Of a DNA stretch of 39,580 nucleotides, positions 1 through 8,158 are shown one piece after another. This stretch comes from Burkholderiales bacterium. Lineage in GTDB: Bacteria > Pseudomonadota > Gammaproteobacteria > Burkholderiales > Casimicrobiaceae. The notes below the pieces were generated by a model, which was given only the letters and a program-made list of their open reading frames with translations, made no database searches and had not been told where the DNA came from. The DNA is taken from assembly GCA_020847675.1 (NCBI GenBank), contig JADLBN010000099.1:1-39580 (forward strand). The letters run 5' to 3'. Position 1 is the first letter of the stretch. Each line of letters opens with the position of its first letter. The position numbers and the translations under genes are program-made.

Positions 1-1307
1 ACCTGCCTGACGTCACCGTCATCGCGCCCGTGTTCCTCGAACCGGTGTCAGACACCGTGTCTGACACGGTGTCTGACACCGGGGCTGCCGTTGCCCGCGT
101 CCCGGAGTTCTACGTGGCGAGCCGCGGCCACCACGCGGACATCGGCGGCATCACGCCGGGCTCGATGCCGCCGGATTCCGCGCACGTCGACGAGGAGGGC
201 GTGCTGCTCGACAACGTGCAACTCGTCGCCGGCGGGCGCTTCCTCGAAGACGAGATGCGCGGGATCCTCGTTTCCGGCCGCTATCCCGCGCGCAATCCGG
301 ACCAGAACGTGGCCGACCTGCGCGCCCAGGTCGCCGCCTGCGCGAAGGGCGCCGAGGAACTCGCCCGGATGGTCCGGCACTTCTCGCTGCCGGTGGTGCG
401 CGCTTACATGAAGCACGTTCAGGACAACGCCGAGGAATCGGTGCGGCGCGTGCTCGGGGCGCTCAAGGACGGCAGCTTCGCCTACGAGATGGACGACGGC
501 GCGATCATCCGCGTCGCGATCCGCGTCGACCACGCAGCGCGCGAGGCCACGATCGATTTCACCGGCACGTCTGCGCAGCGGCCGACCAACTTCAACGCGC
601 CGTCGGCCGTGTGCAAGGCGGCGGTGCTCTACGTGTTCCGCACGCTCGTCGACGACGAGATCCCGATGAACGCGGGGTGCCTGAAGCCGCTGACCATCGT
701 GATCCCCGAGGGATCGATGCTCGCGCCGCGCTACCCGGCGGCGGTGGTGGCGGGCAACGTCGAGACCTCGCAGGCGATCACCGATTGCCTCTACGGAGCG
801 CTGGGGGTGCTCGCGGCGTCGCAGGGCACGATGAACAACCTGACCTTCGGCAACGCGACCTACCAGTACTACGAGACGATCTCGGGCGGATCGGGCGCGG
901 GGCCGGACTTCGACGGAGCGAGCGTCGTGCAGACGCACATGACCAACTCGCGTCTCACCGACCCCGAGGTGCTCGAGTGGCGCTTCCCGGTGCGGCTCGA
1001 GTCCTACGCCATCCGTCGCGGGAGCGGCGGGCCCGGGCGCCACCATGGCGGCGACGGCGGCGAGCGCCGGCTGCGCTTCCTCGAGCCGATGACCGCGGTG
1101 ATGCTCGCGAACCACCGGCGCGTCGCACCGTTCGGGGTGGCGGGAGGATCTCCGGGCGCGGTCGGCGAGAACTGGGTCGAGAGAACCGACGGGTCGCGCG
1201 AGGACTTCGGCGCGACGTTCAAGGTCGAGATGGGCGCGGGCGACCTGTTCGTCGTGCGCACGCCCGGCGGCGGGGGTTACGGTCCGCCCGGACGGGGCGG
1301 AGCGTGA
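1..1307 (+). CDS. 5-oxoprolinase / hydantoinase B family protein, 3' part (5' end outside window)
   Basis: The reading frame is open from the first base, so the gene is cut by the window edge; a GTG at 30 is probably internal. The protein matches the hydantoinase B half of ATP-dependent 5-oxoprolinases, which open 5-oxo-L-proline to glutamate, or of N-methylhydantoinases. Visible family landmarks are LPDVTV at the edge, [45 protein letters not shown] and the glycine-rich C-terminal TPGGGGYG. The YPARNPDQN block is closer to fused bacterial 5-oxoprolinases of about 1,200 residues than to free HyuB. A palindromic DNA repeat adds a [14 protein letters not shown] stretch between the LPDVTV and [14 protein letters not shown] blocks without breaking the frame. 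The stop overlaps the start of the HIT gene (GTGA). Family is certain; the exact substrate is not. Confidence 0.9.
   Translation, partial: LPDVTVIAPVFLEPVSDTVSDTVSDTGAAVARVPEFYVASRGHHADIGGITPGSMPPDSAHVDEEGVLLDNVQLVAGGRFLEDEMRGILVSGRYPARNPDQNVADLRAQVAACAKGAEELARMVRHFSLPVVRAYMKHVQDNAEESVRRVLGALKDGSFAYEMDDGAIIRVAIRVDHAAREATIDFTGTSAQRPTNFNAPSAVCKAAVLYVFRTLVDDEIPMNAGCLKPLTIVIPEGSMLAPRYPAAVVAGNVETSQAITDCLYGALGVLAASQGTMNNLTFGNATYQYYETISGGSGAGPDFDGASVVQTHMTNSRLTDPEVLEWRFPVRLESYAIRRGSGGPGRHHGGDGGERRLRFLEPMTAVMLANHRRVAPFGVAGGSPGAVGENWVERTDGSREDFGATFKVEMGAGDLFVVRTPGGGGYGPPGRGGA
42..82. repeat. Near-perfect 41-nt palindrome of three GTGTCWGACAC units inside the oxoprolinase gene
   Basis: Three palindromic units lie head to tail: GGTGTCAGACACC at 44-56, GTGTCTGACAC at 57-67 and GGTGTCTGACACC at 68-80. 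With the flanking CC and GG, bases 42-82 equal their own reverse complement except at the central base (62). The block is in frame and encodes repeated VSDT. It looks like a mobile intergenic-type palindromic repeat that landed inside a coding region. No transposase is nearby. Confidence 0.85.
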
Positions 1308-1726
1308 GCACCTGCGTGTTCTGCCGGCTCGTCGCGGGCGAACTGCCCTCGGCCTTCGTGCACCGCGACGAGCGCGTCGTCGCGTTCATGGACGCCGGGC
1401 AGGTCAACGACGGCCACGTGATCGTCGCGACCGCGCGCCACGCCGCCACGATCTACGACATCGACGACGACGAGGCCGCGGCGGCGTTCCGGCTCGCTGC
1501 CCGGCTCGCGCGCACCGTGAGACGCGAGTTCGGCGCGGAAGGCGTGACGATCCTGCAGGCGAACGAGCCGGCGGGGTTCCAGACCGTCGCACATTTCCAT
1601 CTCCACGTGCTGCCGCGCCATGCGGGCGATGGCGTCGGACTCGAATGGCCGGCGAAGCGCCCGCCGTTCGAGCGGCTCGTCGAGCTTGCAGGGCGTGTGC
1701 GTTCAGCGCTCGCGGCCGGAGGCTGA
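1304..1726 (+). CDS. HIT family nucleotide-binding hydrolase
   Basis: A 140-residue protein with the histidine-triad signature HFHLHV at residues 97-102; His99 is the expected nucleophile that forms a nucleotidyl-enzyme intermediate. An N-terminal CxxC (Cys4, Cys7) is typical of zinc-binding bacterial HIT proteins such as the HinT group. NDGHVIV near residue 35 and TILQANEPAGFQTVAHFHLH near residue 82 are further family blocks. HinT-like proteins hydrolyse adenosine phosphoramidates or related nucleotides in the cytosol; the substrate here is unknown. The GTG start is chosen because it overlaps the upstream stop (GTGA) and gives the normal family N-terminus. Its TGA stop lies within the hairpin shared with the convergent pirin gene. 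Confidence 0.92.
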   Translation: MSTCVFCRLVAGELPSAFVHRDERVVAFMDAGQVNDGHVIVATARHAATIYDIDDDEAAAAFRLAARLARTVRREFGAEGVTILQANEPAGFQTVAHFHLHVLPRHAGDGVGLEWPAKRPPFERLVELAGRVRSALAAGG

Positions 1727-1771
1727 ACCCCAGGTCCGTGGGACGTCCCACGGACCGGGTTGGGGTTTCAG
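1723..1771. terminator. Bidirectional hairpin between convergent HIT and pirin genes
   Basis: A perfect 24-nt palindrome (1733-1756; half-site GTCCCACGGACC) is nested inside a second inverted repeat, CTGAACCCCA at 1723-1732 against TGGGGTTTCAG at 1761-1771. The outer arms contain the stop codons of both convergent genes. This is well placed as a two-way terminator or 3'-end stabiliser. The half-site GTCCCACGGACC recurs at 5117-5128. Confidence 0.75.
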
Positions 1772-2637
1772 TTTCCCGGAAGCGGGATGAACTCGCTCTC
1801 GCCCGGCACCGCTCCGAATCGCTGCTCGCGCCAATCCGCCTTGGCGCGCTCGATGCGCTCGCGCGAACTCGACACGAAGTTCCACCACAGGAAGCGTGGA
1901 CCGTCGAGCGCAGCGCCGCCGATCAGCATCGCTCGCGCGGGTCCCGCCGAGCGCAGCGCGACCGCGCGACCTGGTGCGATCACCGCGAGGTGGTGCCTTG
2001 GCAGCAGTTCGCCATCGATTTCGAAATCCGCATCGACCGCATGGACCGACCGCTCTTCGTGTTCGGCGGGCAATGCGATCGCCCCCGCCGACGCGAAGGC
2101 AACCGAAGCGTAGAGCGTGTCGGCGAAGGTCGGCGTCGGCGCGCGGCGGCCGAACGCGTGCCCGGCGACCACAACGACCGAAGCATCGTCCCGCGCGAAC
2201 GACGGCAACTCGGCCGCCGTCAGGTGCGCGAACGACGGCTCGATTTCCTCGTGTTCCCGCGGCAGCGCGACCCAGGTCTGCATACCGTGCAGTCGCGGCC
2301 CCCGCGCGCGGTCGGCGGCCGGCGTGCGCTCGGAGTGCACGATCCCGCGCCCGGCGGTCATCCAGTTGACCTCGCCCGGTTCGATCGTCTGCACGGAGCC
2401 GAGGCTGTCGCGGTGCGCGAGAGCGCCCTCCCAGAGCCAGGTCACCGTGGCGAGGCCGATGTGCGGGTGCGGACGCACGTCGACGCCCTGTCCCGGCGCG
2501 AGCGCGAGCGGCCCCATGTGGTCGACGAAGACGAACGGACCCACGAAGCGCGGCGCGGGCGAGGGCAGCACGCGCCGCACGGTGAACGAGCCCAGGTCGT
2601 GCTCGCGGGGCCGGACGAGGTGGACGATGGCGGTCAT
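1768..2637 (-). CDS. Pirin family protein
   Basis: A 289-residue cupin-fold pirin. The metal ligands of the family are all recognisable: His57 and His59 in RPHPHIGL, then His101 and Glu103 in GRGIVHSERT. Bacterial pirins are Fe(II) proteins; some, such as YhhW, have quercetin 2,3-dioxygenase activity, and others modulate metabolic enzymes. Which applies here cannot be told from sequence. The N-terminal cupin (about 1-130) is complete and a C-terminal cupin follows; length is normal. The ATG start directly precedes the conserved VRP...SFTVRRVLPS block. It is transcribed away from the peroxidase gene, with a 141-base divergent spacer between them. Confidence 0.93.
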   Translation of the reverse strand: MTAIVHLVRPREHDLGSFTVRRVLPSPAPRFVGPFVFVDHMGPLALAPGQGVDVRPHPHIGLATVTWLWEGALAHRDSLGSVQTIEPGEVNWMTAGRGIVHSERTPAADRARGPRLHGMQTWVALPREHEEIEPSFAHLTAAELPSFARDDASVVVVAGHAFGRRAPTPTFADTLYASVAFASAGAIALPAEHEERSVHAVDADFEIDGELLPRHHLAVIAPGRAVALRSAGPARAMLIGGAALDGPRFLWWNFVSSSRERIERAKADWREQRFGAVPGESEFIPLPGN

Positions 2638-2778
2638 GGTGCTCCCGATCGGTCGCCGGACGCCGCCGGTCGGCGGACGCCCGCGCCGTCGAACTCTACC
2701 GCGCCCGGCGGGTCGCAGGCGGGACCCTTCGCTTCCGGCGCTACACTGCTCCCCTCCGAACGCCTCGGGAACCCCGCC

Positions 2779-3261
2779 ATGACGAGCCTCTACGATCTCA
2801 CCGTCGACGACATCCGCGGCAAGCCGGTCAAGCTCTCCCGCTACAAGGGCAAGGTGCTCCTGATCGTCAATACCGCGAGCGAGTGCGGATTCACGCCCCA
2901 GTACAAGGGTCTCGAGGCTCTCTACGAAAAGCTCGGCGGCCAGGGGCTCGAAGTGCTGGGATTTCCGTGCAACCAGTTCGGCGCGCAGGAGCCCGGCGAC
3001 GAGAAGGCGATCGAGCATTTCTGCGAACTGAACTACGGCGTCAGCTTCCCGATGTTCGCGAAGATCGACGTGAACGGCGCGAAGGCGTCGCCGCTGTACA
3101 GGCATCTCAAGTCCGCGAAGAAGGGCGTGCTGGGCTCCGAGGCGATCAAGTGGAACTTCACCAAGTTCCTGGTCGACCGCGACGGCAACGTGGTCGAGCG
3201 CTACGCGCCGCAGACCGAGCCGAAGGACCTCGAGGCCGACGTGCGGAAACTCCTCGCATGA
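2779..3261 (+). CDS. Glutathione peroxidase family, Cys-type (probably thioredoxin-dependent)
   Basis: A 160-residue thioredoxin-fold peroxidase reducing H2O2 or lipid hydroperoxides. The catalytic tetrad is complete: Cys36 in NTASECGFT, Gln70 in PCNQFGAQE, and Trp125 and Asn126 in KWNFTKF. A further Cys82 (HFCELN) sits where the resolving cysteine lies in thioredoxin-dependent GPX proteins; yeast Gpx3 uses Cys36 and Cys82. That makes a 2-Cys mechanism likely despite the family name. The catalytic residue is a normal TGC cysteine codon, not selenocysteine. A TACACT -10-like hexamer lies at 2742-2747, 31 bases before the ATG; no good -35 is visible. The gene overlaps the next receptor gene by ATGA, suggesting cotranslation. 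Confidence 0.93.
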   Translation: MTSLYDLTVDDIRGKPVKLSRYKGKVLLIVNTASECGFTPQYKGLEALYEKLGGQGLEVLGFPCNQFGAQEPGDEKAIEHFCELNYGVSFPMFAKIDVNGAKASPLYRHLKSAKKGVLGSEAIKWNFTKFLVDRDGNVVERYAPQTEPKDLEADVRKLLA

Positions 3262-5063
3262 CCGCGCGCCTCGCCGCCTTCGCCGCAGCGCTCTCGCTCG
3301 CCGCGGGCCTCGCGGTGCCCGCGCACGCGCAGCCGGATCCCGCGAAGGTGCTGCGCGCCGTGTTCCCGGTCGCGGAGACTGGCTTCGACCCGCAGGCGGC
3401 CGGCGACATCTACAGCAACTCGATCAACCGCGTGATCTTCGACACGCTGTACAAGTACGACTATCTCGCGCGGCCGTACAAGCTCGTCCCGAACACGGCG
3501 GAGGCGCTGCCGGAAGTCTCCGACGGCGGCAGGACCTGGACGATTCGCGTGAAGCCCGGCATCGTTTTCGCCGACGACCCGGTCTTCAAGGGGAAGAAGC
3601 GCGAGCTGACGGCGGCGGACTACGTCTACTCGTGGAAGCGGGTGATGGACCCGCGCATCCGGTCGAACTCGATGCAGATGTTCGACGGGCGCTTCGTCGG
3701 GATGGAGGACCTGGTCGGCCCGGCGCGCGAGGGCGGCAGGTTCGACTACGACAAGCCGATCGCGGGCCTCCAGGCGGTCGACCGCTACACGATCCGCATC
3801 CGGCTCAACTTCCCCGACACCGAACTGCTCGCGAACCTGACGACCACGGCGGCCGGCGCGGTCGCCCGCGAAGTCGTCGAGGCCTACGCCGACGGCGCCG
3901 GCTGGGTGATGTCGAACCCGGTCGGCACCGGGCCGTACCGCCTGAAGGAGTGGCGCCGCGCGCAGAAGATCGTGCTGGAGGCGAATCCGAACTACCGCGA
4001 CGAGCGCTTCCCTGGCAGCAGCGACCCGGCGGACCGCGAGATCGTCGCGAAGTACGCGGGCAAGCGCCTGCCGTTCGCCGGAAGGGTGGAAATCAGCATC
4101 ATCGAGGAGAGCACGCCGCGGCTCCTCGCCTTCGAGCAGGGTGAGGTCGACTACGCCGCGATCCCCGTCGACCTCGCCTGGAACGTGCTCGACCCGCCGG
4201 CGAAGCTCAAGCCGCGGCTCGCGCAGAAGGGCGTGACGCTGTCGCGCGGGGTGCAGCCCGCGATCTCCTATACCTACTTCAACATGGAGGATCCGGTGGT
4301 GGGCGGCTACACGCCGGACAAGATCGCGCTGCGCCGCGCGTTCTCGCTGGGCTACAACGTCGACGACGAGATCCGGATCATCCGTCAGGGCCAGGCGTTT
4401 CCGGCGACGCAACTGATCCCGCCGACCATGTCGGGCCACGATCCGGACCTCGACGGGCGCAAGGCTTACGACCCGGCGGCGGCGCGCTCGCTCCTCGACC
4501 GCTTCGGCTACAGGGACGTCGACGGCGACGGCTTCCGCGAGACGCCGGACGGCAAGCCGCTGGTGCTGAAGCTCGCTTCGGCCCCCTCGGCCATCGACCG
4601 GCAGTTCGACGAACTGCGCAAGAAGAGCGCCGACGCGATCGGGCTCAGGATCGAGTTCGTCAAGCAGAAGTGGCCCGATCTCCTCAAGGCCGCGCGGCTG
4701 GGCCAGATCCAGATGTTCACGCTGGGCAACATCAACACGACGCCCGAAGGCTTCGGGTTCCTCGGCCTGCTCTACGGGCCGAACGGAGGTTTCTCGAATC
4801 TCGCCCGGTTCAAGCTGCCGGAATACGACCGGCTCTACGAGGAGGCGCGTTCGCTTCCCTACGGGCCGGAGCGCGAGCGCAAGATGCAGAAGATGAACGA
4901 GCTCGTCACCGCCTACGCACCTTGGAACATCACCGTGTTCCGCTACGAGAACGTGGTGACGCAGCCCTGGCTCGGCGGGTTCAAGTACAGCGGCTACCAG
5001 CAGCACCCGTTCGCCTACCTCGACGTCGACGTTGCGAAGCGGCGCGCGGCCACCCGGCAGTAG
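3258..5063 (+). CDS. ABC transporter substrate-binding protein, family 5 (peptide/nickel type)
   Basis: A 601-residue periplasmic receptor of the DppA/OppA class (SBP_bac_5). An N-terminal signal peptide is visible, with a hydrophobic core at residues 5-20 and likely cleavage after PAHA (residue 24). Family landmarks include the start of the mature fold (FDPQAAGDIYSN), VSDGGRTWTIRVKPG, SNPVGTGPYRLKEW near residue 215 and the long C-terminal lobe. The ATG overlaps the peroxidase stop (ATGA), so expression is probably coupled, but no permease or ATPase gene follows; its membrane partners must lie elsewhere. The ligand cannot be assigned: these receptors bind peptides, opines, nickel or sugars. 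The pairing with a peroxidase is unusual and probably reflects an operon of convenience. Confidence 0.9.
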   Translation: MTARLAAFAAALSLAAGLAVPAHAQPDPAKVLRAVFPVAETGFDPQAAGDIYSNSINRVIFDTLYKYDYLARPYKLVPNTAEALPEVSDGGRTWTIRVKPGIVFADDPVFKGKKRELTAADYVYSWKRVMDPRIRSNSMQMFDGRFVGMEDLVGPAREGGRFDYDKPIAGLQAVDRYTIRIRLNFPDTELLANLTTTAAGAVAREVVEAYADGAGWVMSNPVGTGPYRLKEWRRAQKIVLEANPNYRDERFPGSSDPADREIVAKYAGKRLPFAGRVEISIIEESTPRLLAFEQGEVDYAAIPVDLAWNVLDPPAKLKPRLAQKGVTLSRGVQPAISYTYFNMEDPVVGGYTPDKIALRRAFSLGYNVDDEIRIIRQGQAFPATQLIPPTMSGHDPDLDGRKAYDPAAARSLLDRFGYRDVDGDGFRETPDGKPLVLKLASAPSAIDRQFDELRKKSADAIGLRIEFVKQKWPDLLKAARLGQIQMFTLGNINTTPEGFGFLGLLYGPNGGFSNLARFKLPEYDRLYEEARSLPYGPERERKMQKMNELVTAYAPWNITVFRYENVVTQPWLGGFKYSGYQQHPFAYLDVDVAKRRAATRQ

Positions 5064-5096
5064 CGCTCGCGCGGCTCGCGGCTCCTGCGGCCGGCG

Positions 5097-5155
5097 CAAC
5101 CCCGGATCCCACGGACGTCCCACGGACCAGGTTCCGTCCGTGGGAACCGAGGTCC
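5097..5155. repeat. Palindromic repeat related to the 1723-1771 hairpin
   Basis: TCCCACGGAC at 5107-5116 pairs with GTCCGTGGGA at 5136-5145, and between them GTCCCACGGACC (5117-5128) is identical to half of the palindrome at 1733-1756. The flanks are also alike (CAACCCCGGATC here, CAGCG...AACCCCAGGTC there). It lies downstream of the ABC receptor gene and may act as its terminator. The two copies suggest a dispersed short repeat family in this genome. Confidence 0.7.
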
Positions 5156-5170
5156 AGGCAGAGCCAGGCG

Positions 5171-5200
5171 TTGCGGGTGGGGTCGCCGGGGACGTAGAAT
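5171..5200 (+). promoter_or_regulatory. Candidate sigma-70 promoter for the MFS exporter
   Basis: TTGCGG (5171-5176) and TAGAAT (5195-5200) are separated by 18 bases, just downstream of the palindromic repeat and about 100 bases before the MFS start. The -10 is a good match, the -35 only partial. Confidence 0.45.
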
Positions 5201-5305
5201 CGCCGGCTCCTTGCGCGCCGCGATCCTCCTCCCGTTTGCCCCGCGGCGCCTGCGCGCCGGCACCGCGCGCCGCGCGGCGCCGGCTCATCGGGACCGGTGA
5301 CGGCC

Positions 5306-6580
5306 ATGCCGCCGCTCCGCCGGCTCCTCGCAGGGCATTTCACCGGGCTGTGGCGGTCCGCCGACTTCCGCCGGATCTGGCTCTCGCTCACGATCACCTC
5401 GTTCGGCGCCCAGGTGACCAACCTCGCGCTGCCGCTCACCGCCGCGATCCTGTTGCACGCGACACCGCTGCAGATGGGCGTGCTGGTGGCGCTCGAGACC
5501 TTGCCGTTCGCGCTGGTGTCGCTGCAGGCCGGCGTGCTGATCGACAGGATCCGGCGGCTTCCGATCATCCTGGTGGCGAACGTGAGCCGCGCGGCCGCGC
5601 TCGCGGCGATTCCGATCGCCGCCTTCACCGGGTGGCTCTCGATCGAGGTCCTCTACGCGGTCGGGTTCTTCTGCGGCATCCAGAACGTGGTGGGCGGCGC
5701 CGCCTACCAGGTGCTGCTCGCGCAGATGGCCGGGCGGGAGCGGCTGGTCGAGGCGAACGCGAAGATCTCGCTCGGCGAGACCGGCTCCGCGCTGGTCGGG
5801 CCCGGCGTGGCCGGATTCCTGATCCAGGCGCTCACCGCGCCCTTCGCGATCCTCGCCGACGCGCTGGGCTTCCTCGTGTCCGCGGCGATGCTGAGGAGGC
5901 TCAAGGTGCCCAGCGACGTTCCCCACCCGGGTCCGCGGCCCGGCCTGCGGCGCGAGGTCGTCGAAGGGCTGAAGCTCGTGCGCGGCAACGCGACGCTCTG
6001 GTCGCTCGCGTGGCTCGCGGGGCTGTGGCAGCTCCTGCACCACGCGCAGCTCGCGGTACTGATCCTGTTCGCGACGCGCGACCTCGGACTGTCGGCCGGG
6101 GCGATCGGGTTGGTCTACGTGTTCGGCGGTGCGGGCTGCCTCATCGCTGCCGCGACCGCCGAACGACTCGCTTCGCGCTTCGGCGTCGGGCCGATGATCG
6201 TCCACGGGCTGACCGCGACGGCGATCGCCTGGCAGCTCTACGGCCTCGTGTCGGGCCCGGCCTGGTTCGCGACGGTCGCGCTCGGCGCCGCGATGCTGCT
6301 GTTCGACTTCGGCGGCGTGATGTTCGGCATCCAGTACCTGTCGCTGCGCCAGGCGATCACGCCGGATCGCCTGCTCGGGCGGATGACGGCGACGATGCGG
6401 TTCCTGACCGTGGCGGCCGCGCCGCTCGGGGCGCTCGCCGGCGGCGCGCTCGCCACCGCGATCGGGCTGCGATCGACGCTGCTCGCGATCGGCGTGCTGG
6501 GACTCCTGCTCGCGGCGGGAGCGATGCTGCGCTCGCCGGTGCGGCGGCACGTCAGACTGCCGGCGGCGATCGACGCCTGA
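5306..6580 (+). CDS. MFS transporter, EntS/DHA3-like exporter
   Basis: A 424-residue inner-membrane protein with about 12 hydrophobic segments. The FRRIWLSLTITSFGAQVTNLALP start, the short basic loop DRIRRLPII after TM2, and the LLAQMAGRERLVEANAKIS stretch between the halves are typical of the MFS_3 group that includes the enterobactin exporter EntS and macrolide exporters. Substrate unknown; no siderophore genes are nearby. The ATG at 5306 is preferred over a GTG at 5297 because GGTGA sits five bases before it. It appears to be a single-gene unit: a repeat and candidate promoter upstream and a hairpin terminator 23 bases after the stop. Confidence 0.88.
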   Translation: MPPLRRLLAGHFTGLWRSADFRRIWLSLTITSFGAQVTNLALPLTAAILLHATPLQMGVLVALETLPFALVSLQAGVLIDRIRRLPIILVANVSRAAALAAIPIAAFTGWLSIEVLYAVGFFCGIQNVVGGAAYQVLLAQMAGRERLVEANAKISLGETGSALVGPGVAGFLIQALTAPFAILADALGFLVSAAMLRRLKVPSDVPHPGPRPGLRREVVEGLKLVRGNATLWSLAWLAGLWQLLHHAQLAVLILFATRDLGLSAGAIGLVYVFGGAGCLIAAATAERLASRFGVGPMIVHGLTATAIAWQLYGLVSGPAWFATVALGAAMLLFDFGGVMFGIQYLSLRQAITPDRLLGRMTATMRFLTVAAAPLGALAGGALATAIGLRSTLLAIGVLGLLLAAGAMLRSPVRRHVRLPAAIDA

Positions 6581-6603
6581 GTTCGCGCATCCAGACGAAA
6601 GAA

Positions 6604-6628
6604 GGGCGGCCACGGCGGGCCGCCCTCG
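6604..6628 (+). terminator. Hairpin terminator after the MFS gene
   Basis: GGGCGGCC (6604-6611) pairs with GGCCGCCC (6618-6625) around a six-base loop. The stem is preceded by an A-rich stretch (GAAAGAA) and followed by TCGTCCTGT. The uridine tail is weak, as is common in GC-rich genomes. Confidence 0.7.
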
Positions 6629-6772
6629 TCCTGTCCGGTGTCGCGAAGCGCGGATCCGGCATGCGTTTCGCGGATCCTTCGAGACGAGTCTAGTCGCGCG
6701 GCGCGCGCGCGGTCAATCGCGACCGACGGACGGCACGTCGATCCCGGTGCGGCAACGAGCGGCGCGCCGGCG

Positions 6773-8104
6773 TCACGCCTGCTGGAACGGATACAGCGAC
6801 GGGAGCCGCATGAGCTGCGTCAGTTCGTCGAGCGCGCGGCGCGACTCGTCGAGCAGCGCCGGGTCCGCGAGGTCCGCGGGCGACAGCCGATCCCGATAGT
6901 GCCGGCGGATCCACGTTTCGAGGCTTCCGGCGAGATCGTCGTCCAGGAACACCCGCGCACGAACCGCGTTGCGTTCATCGGACGTGAGGGGCACGCGCAG
7001 GCGCAGACACGCGGGACCGCCGCCGTTGCGCATGCTCTGGCGCAGGTCGAGAACCATCGCCTCGGCGAGCGGGCCGCCGGGGGCGGTCCAGCGGTCGAGC
7101 ACCGCCGAGGAGCGCGCGTTCTCGCGCACTTCCGCGGCGGCGACGAGCAGGAGGCCGCCTTCCGGCCGCTCGACCAGCTGCCCGTTGAACAGGTAGGTGG
7201 CGACCGCGTCGTCCAGCGACAACTCGTCGCGGCCGACGACATCCGCGCGGAAGTCGGGTCCGACGAGTCTGGCAAGGTCTCCGATCGTTGCCCGAGTGTC
7301 GACGAACGCCTGCTCGTGCGCGAGCAGCGTATGCATCTGACCTACCGCGATCACGTCGTTGTGGAACACGCCCGCATCGATCGCGTCCGGATGCTGCCGC
7401 GCATGAACGGTGCGGGCGGTGTCGAGGCCGTGGCGCCGCGCGATGGCTTCCGACGCTTCCAGCGTCTGGCGCGCGGGATGGCGCTTCGGTCCGGGCGAGC
7501 CGGCGCCGACGGCGCTGCGCCCGTGCACGAAGAACTCGACGCCCGGTCCGTCCCCGGCGGGTCCGGCGAAGCGGGTGTGGTTCGCCGCCCCCTCGTCGGC
7601 GGACGGGACCGACGCCGGCAACGGATCGTGCACGACGAACCGGCCGGGGTCCGAAAAGATCGCGCGGAGCACGCGGGTCGTGGTCTCCGTCTCGATCGAG
7701 CGGTGGAGCAGCGTGACGAGGTTCGCGGGCGTGAAATGCACGCGGCCGTCGGCGGTGTCGGTCGATGGACTGACGGTCGCGGCGTTCGCAACCCACATCG
7801 CGGCCGCCGACGATGCCGCCGCGAGCATCGCGGGAGCCTCCCGCGCCGCTCTCGCGAGCACGTCGGCGTCGCGTCCGCTGAATCCGAGCGCACGCAGCGT
7901 CGGCAGGTGCGGCCGTTCGTGCGGCGGCAGCACCCCCTGCGGAATGCCGCGGGAGGCCATGGCACGCATCTTCGCGAGCCCCTGCAGCGCGGCTTCGCGC
8001 GGATTCGACGCGAGGCCCGCGTGCTTCTGCGACGCGAGGTTGCCGGGCGACATGCCCGAGTAGTTGTGCGTGGGGCCGGGAAGCCCGTCGAAGGGATGGT
8101 CCAC
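6773..8104 (-). CDS. astB: N-succinylarginine dihydrolase AstB
   Basis: A 443-residue enzyme of the arginine succinyltransferase pathway: it hydrolyses N2-succinylarginine to N2-succinylornithine, CO2 and two NH3 in the cytosol. Length and sequence agree closely with Escherichia coli AstB. The catalytic residues can be placed: Glu171 (SADEGAANH), His248 ([10 protein letters not shown]) and Cys366 ([10 protein letters not shown]), compared with Glu174, His248 and Cys365 in E. coli. The GTG start gives the normal FDGL...THNYSG N-terminus; no better start exists upstream in frame. It follows astA on the same strand with a 54-base gap. The next steps (astD, astE) are not downstream; an unrelated MFS gene on the other strand comes next. 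Confidence 0.96.
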   Translation of the reverse strand: MDHPFDGLPGPTHNYSGMSPGNLASQKHAGLASNPREAALQGLAKMRAMASRGIPQGVLPPHERPHLPTLRALGFSGRDADVLARAAREAPAMLAAASSAAAMWVANAATVSPSTDTADGRVHFTPANLVTLLHRSIETETTTRVLRAIFSDPGRFVVHDPLPASVPSADEGAANHTRFAGPAGDGPGVEFFVHGRSAVGAGSPGPKRHPARQTLEASEAIARRHGLDTARTVHARQHPDAIDAGVFHNDVIAVGQMHTLLAHEQAFVDTRATIGDLARLVGPDFRADVVGRDELSLDDAVATYLFNGQLVERPEGGLLLVAAAEVRENARSSAVLDRWTAPGGPLAEAMVLDLRQSMRNGGGPACLRLRVPLTSDERNAVRARVFLDDDLAGSLETWIRRHYRDRLSPADLADPALLDESRRALDELTQLMRLPSLYPFQQA

Positions 8105-8158
8105 GATGCGATCGTATCCCGATGGCGCCGGGAGACGCTGCCGCCGGTCCGGAGCAGG

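Noticed and set aside
2779-3261. Selenocysteine form of glutathione peroxidase
   Set aside because: The catalytic codon is TGC and no in-frame TGA is present, so it is a cysteine enzyme.
6626-6772. Possible small gene between the MFS exporter and astB
   Set aside because: I see only short out-of-frame openings without a ribosome site; the stretch holds the terminator tail and GC-rich spacer.
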